Of a stretch of 64,000 bases of DNA, positions 62,201 through 64,000 are shown piece after piece. The stretch's first letter is position 1. The number at the start of each line of letters is the position of its first letter. A model generated the notes under the pieces. The model did no database searches. It was not told where the DNA came from and saw only the letters and a list, made by a program, of their open reading frames with translations. The translations under genes and the position numbers were made by a program. Location: assembly GCF_900188335.1 (NCBI RefSeq), contig NZ_FZOY01000002.1:310001-374000 (forward strand), given 5' to 3'. Source of the DNA: Tropicimonas sediminicola. GTDB taxonomy: Bacteria > Pseudomonadota > Alphaproteobacteria > Rhodobacterales > Rhodobacteraceae.

Positions 62201-63022
62201 GTCGGGTGAGGACACGGCAAAGCTTGTGGCATTCAGAACCACATCGGGCGGCGCCACGGCAAAGAGCCGTTCCAGCGTCGCCACCGAAACCGGATCCTTC
62301 AACGAGGCCACGAATACGGGCAGCGGGTTCAGCCCCCGCCGCAATAGCGACTTCACCAGTTGATTGACCGGGTGCAGCCCGGCCCCCTGCAGGAGCGCGC
62401 GGTAGAAGGTGATCGCCACCACCGGCGCGCCGTCGCTCCAATGGTTGCGCAGGCCGGCAAGGTCGGTGCGGCTCTCGCCCGGCCAGTAGAGCCCGGCGCG
62501 GAGCAGCGGCTCGGCCTCGGGCGGGCGCTCGCCCCGGCCCAGAATGTGACCGGTCAGGCGCAGGAAGTTGCCGGCATTCTCCGGCCCGCCCTCGACGCAA
62601 TAGGCCCAGAGCGCGTGCCAGTCCTCGGCAGAGACGGTGGAGAGTCGCAGCAGTTCCGGGTCCGGCTTGTCATCCCCCGGCAGCAGCGCCAGCGCCACGC
62701 CGGCCGCGCGCAGACGGGCCGAGAGCTGCTCCACCGCGTAGGACCAGTAGGCCGCGCCGCCCAGCACCCGGGCGATCACCAGCTTCGACCGCTCCGCCGT
62801 GTCGCCGATATAGGTGTCGACGGAAAAGGGATGGGAAAGCCAGCCGAGGTTGGCGAGCCGCAGCTCCGGCGCGGCGTCTCCGAGGGCCTGGCGGGCTTCG
62901 GAGAGCGCCGCCAGTTCGGTGTCGGCGGCGGACAGGAAGATCACGTCCGCGGGCGTTTGCCCGGGATCGACCGGCTCGCTGCCGTCGGTGACCTGACCGG
63001 GGATGGCGGCGAGCAGATGCAT
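59201..63022 (-). CDS. cobN: Cobaltochelatase large subunit CobN
   Basis: A 1273-residue cobalt chelatase subunit of the aerobic pathway, inserting cobalt into hydrogenobyrinic acid a,c-diamide with CobS and CobT (not in the window). Hallmarks are GKHGNLEWLPGKAVALSD, HVYPFIVNDPGEGTQAKRR and VKRHGYKGAFEMAATVDYLF. Around residue 778-792 the gene contains a perfect 21-bp palindrome (60646-60690) that encodes a Pro/Gly/Arg-rich insert in an otherwise normal protein. It abuts the GNAT gene without a gap. Confidence 0.96.
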   Translation of the reverse strand: MHLLAAIPGQVTDGSEPVDPGQTPADVIFLSAADTELAALSEARQALGDAAPELRLANLGWLSHPFSVDTYIGDTAERSKLVIARVLGGAAYWSYAVEQLSARLRAAGVALALLPGDDKPDPELLRLSTVSAEDWHALWAYCVEGGPENAGNFLRLTGHILGRGERPPEAEPLLRAGLYWPGESRTDLAGLRNHWSDGAPVVAITFYRALLQGAGLHPVNQLVKSLLRRGLNPLPVFVASLKDPVSVATLERLFAVAPPDVVLNATSFAVSSPDPAAWAGERPSTVLDAPGAPVLQVVLSGGAEEAWAESERGLTARDIAMNVALPEVDGRVLTRAVSFKAQAYFDDATQCAIAAYRARGDRVQFVADLAENWARLRATPASERRVALILANYPNKDGRLANGVGLDTPAATVGVMSALKSAGYQIDNETESSDALMAAVLAGPTNWLTDRAERTGGVRLSLEDYRRAYDALPLEVREQVEDRWGPPEADPFCDGTGFALSVLEYGNVVVGVQPARGYNIDPTDTYHAPDLAPPHNYLAFYFWQRFRFGAHAIVHMGKHGNLEWLPGKAVALSDCCFPEAVLGPLPHVYPFIVNDPGEGTQAKRRAQAVIVDHLTPPLTRAESYGPQRDLEVLVDEYYQAAGVDARRIEYLRREILSLMEATGLGTDAGVVEGDDTDSRLQKLDAYLCELKESQIRDGLHIFGEAPGGRLARDLIVALTRVPRGDGKGGDASLIRALAGDFGLDFDPLDCALAAPWSGARPDALATLDVSPADADDPRGREPGAQGAPGSRPPSRSPTGERNPWRSAGDTVERLEVYAAAMVEGTLGPPGPASEAVLEEIEARVRPAVQHCGAAEIGGLLTALDGCFLAPGPSGAPTRGRLDVLPTGRNFFSVDSRAIPTRAAWELGWKSASMLIDRHLQDHGDWPRAIALTAWGTANMRTGGDDIAQVLALMGVKPVWDEMSGRVTGFEIIPATALGRPRVDVTLRISGFFRDAFPAQVDLVASAARAVMELDEPEAENPAAARFRRDSAEQGAARAGFRVFGSKPGAYGAGLQAMIDERLWQDKGDLADAFLTWGGYAYGEGHEGAEARGDFAARLQQVDAVVQNQDNREHDLLDSDDYYQFEGGMAATVEHLRGEAPKVYHNDHSRPERPLIRTLDEEIGRVVRARAANPKWIAGVKRHGYKGAFEMAATVDYLFAFAATTGAVRDHHFDLVYEAYLEDDDTREFVADANAPALREMAERFQEAIDRDLWTPRSNSARMRLAEMIGAGRG
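60646..60690. repeat. Perfect 21-bp palindrome inside cobN
   Basis: Two 21-base arms (60646-60666 and 60670-60690) are fully complementary around CTT; the arms contain GGGGGCGGGAGCCGG and GCGCGCCCGGCTCCCGCC. The element is in frame and encodes a low-complexity stretch with SRPPSRSPT. It may be a REP-type insertion tolerated in a loop of CobN, or a strong mRNA hairpin. Confidence 0.85.
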
Positions 63023-63478
63023 TCAGAGCGCCTTTTCCATGTAGAGGCTCCACGGCGTGGGCGTGTAATCCCCGAAGGCACCGCGATAGGCATAGCCGCT
63101 GCGCTCGTAGAACCGCAGCGCGGCCTTGAGCTCGGTGCCCGTCTCGAGGAGCATCAGCGGAAAGCCGAGCTGCCGCGCCTCCTGCTCCACATGCGCTAGC
63201 AACTCGGCGGCGAGGCCGGAGCCGCGCATGTCGGCGCGCACGAACATGGATTTCACCTCGCCGTAGCCGTCGCGTTCCGCCAGAGCCACGCAGCCCTGCG
63301 CGTCCTCGCCAACCTCGGCCACGAAGAAGTGGATTTCCGGGGCCACCAGCTTGTCGATCGGCAGGTAGTTGCGCGCCTCCGGCGGCGATGAGGCGTGCAT
63401 GATCTCCTGGCTGGCCCGCAGCAAGGCCGTGGCGCCGGGCTCGCGCGGGTCGCCCCTGCGGATCTGCGCCGCGCTCAC
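63023..63478 (-). CDS. GNAT-family N-acetyltransferase
   Basis: A 151-residue acetyltransferase. The acetyl-CoA motif A is VKSMFVRADMRGSGLAAELL (R/Q-x-x-G-x-G/A), followed by LMLLETGTELKAALRFYERSG. Such small enzymes acetylate amines or protein N-termini; substrate unknown. It overlaps cobW by four bases and ends directly against cobN, so it is a regular part of the operon. Confidence 0.92.
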   Translation of the reverse strand: MSAAQIRRGDPREPGATALLRASQEIMHASSPPEARNYLPIDKLVAPEIHFFVAEVGEDAQGCVALAERDGYGEVKSMFVRADMRGSGLAAELLAHVEQEARQLGFPLMLLETGTELKAALRFYERSGYAYRGAFGDYTPTPWSLYMEKAL

Positions 63479-64000
63479 GCCACCAGTGCCTTCTCGATGG
63501 CCAGCCGGTCGAGTCCGGCCTGGCCAATCACCACCAGCCGCGTCTCGCGCGACTCGTGGGCGGCGAAGGGGCGGTCGAAATAGCTGTCGATCCGGGGGCC
63601 AACTGCCTGAACCGTCAGCCGCATCGGCTTGCCCGCCACGGCGGCGAACCCTTTGAGCCGCAGGATGTCATGGGCGCGGATCACCTCCGCCATCTGCTCG
63701 GCAAAGGCCGCGGGATCGGCGATCTCGGAACGGCTCACCACGAAGCTCTCGAACTCGTCGTGGCCGTGCTCGTGTTCGTGATCGTGGTCGTCCTCGTCGT
63801 CATCGTCGTGGTGATGATGATGGTGATGCACCTCGTGACGCCCTTCCAGGTCGTCCTCGGCGCCGATGCCGAGACCGAGCAGCACAGCGGCGTCCACCGC
63901 GCCCATCTCGGCATGCAGCACCGAGACGCCCGCGCGCACCTCGCCCCGGAGTTTCGCGGTCAGCGCCTCGGCAGCGGCACCGCCCAGCAGGTCGGCCTTG
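63475..64000 (-). CDS. cobW: CobW GTPase-like protein, 5' part beyond the window
   Basis: The frame is open to the last base of the window; the visible 174 residues are the C-terminal half of CobW, a P-loop GTPase thought to deliver cobalt for CobN. The first residues read KADLLGG, matching the NKADL nucleotide-specificity motif. A His/Asp/Glu-rich metal-binding stretch (about 28 residues, starting VHHHHHHHDDDD) precedes the CobW C-terminal domain (FVVSRSEIADPAAFAEQM, ILRLKGFAAVAGKP). It is the upstream gene of the cob operon here. Confidence 0.92.
   Translation of the reverse strand, partial: KADLLGGAAAEALTAKLRGEVRAGVSVLHAEMGAVDAAVLLGLGIGAEDDLEGRHEVHHHHHHHDDDDEDDHDHEHEHGHDEFESFVVSRSEIADPAAFAEQMAEVIRAHDILRLKGFAAVAGKPMRLTVQAVGPRIDSYFDRPFAAHESRETRLVVIGQAGLDRLAIEKALVA

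Overview
The window is a GC-rich, densely coded chromosomal segment of an alphaproteobacterium, most probably a marine or soil member of the Rhodobacterales (Rhodobacteraceae/Roseobacteraceae). The support is the gene content (nrdR-ribD, dnaG-rpoD, soxBDAG sarcosine oxidase, aerobic CobN-type cobalamin synthesis, TadE/TadG proteins, DUF1636, DUF3572), a LexA site of the alphaproteobacterial GAAC-N7-GAAC type, and short palindromes I remember from this order. No insertion sequence, integrase, phage gene, CRISPR array or rRNA was seen. Two identical tRNA-Glu(TTC) genes are present.

Left part, 1-25.7 kb, mostly core. The 3' end of a KpsC-like capsule gene converges on ribD-nrdR. Next on the minus strand come yjbQ, a small exported protein, an HlyU-like protein, rpoD and dnaG. 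The sarcosine oxidase operon soxBDAG (12996 down to 7939) turns sarcosine into glycine plus a C1 unit. On the plus strand there follow a small SH3 protein and a Tad-type block: two tandem paralogous TadG-like von Willebrand A proteins and two TadE-like proteins (13.9-18.8 kb). A pirin, a convergent TetR regulator with a clear operator palindrome, a small lipoprotein, hom, glpX (with a LacI/CceR-like operator) and recJ complete this part.

Middle part, 25.8-42.3 kb, looks accessory and is bracketed by the two tRNA-Glu genes in direct orientation. It holds an exported Asp/Arg tetrapeptide-repeat protein convergent with a NarX/NarL-like two-component system; a LysR regulator divergent from a DoxX and LigB-type dioxygenase pair; a second TadE/TadG pair; a TPR-methyltransferase; a cupin; and a catabolic operon of flavin monooxygenase, Rieske oxygenase, RidA, DUF1028, LysR and an M20 deacetylase. 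The Rieske protein has Glu at the bridging position, which points to a quaternary-ammonium-like substrate.

Right part, 42.3-64 kb. An H-NOX-like protein with a diguanylate cyclase, an MttB-family methyltransferase, a HAD phosphatase, DUF3572 and a PleD-like cyclase give two separate c-di-GMP inputs. An ECF sigma factor operon (EF-hand protein, sigma, probable anti-sigma, periplasmic metal-sensor-like protein) follows, then DUF983, Nudix, EamA, a lipoprotein and an aldo/keto reductase. A LexA-controlled, probably leaderless imuA-like gene and DUF1636 stand upstream of a very tight minus-strand cobalamin operon: cobW-GNAT-cobN-GFA-cobO-HEPN-like-cobQ.

Most unusual observations: a low-GC HEPN-like gene inserted seamlessly in the cob operon; a perfect 21-bp palindrome inside cobN; a structured intergenic repeat present three times; an H-NOX protein lacking the expected heme-ligand histidine; and the 16-fold DDDR repeat protein. 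All functions are inferred from reading the sequence; no search was run.
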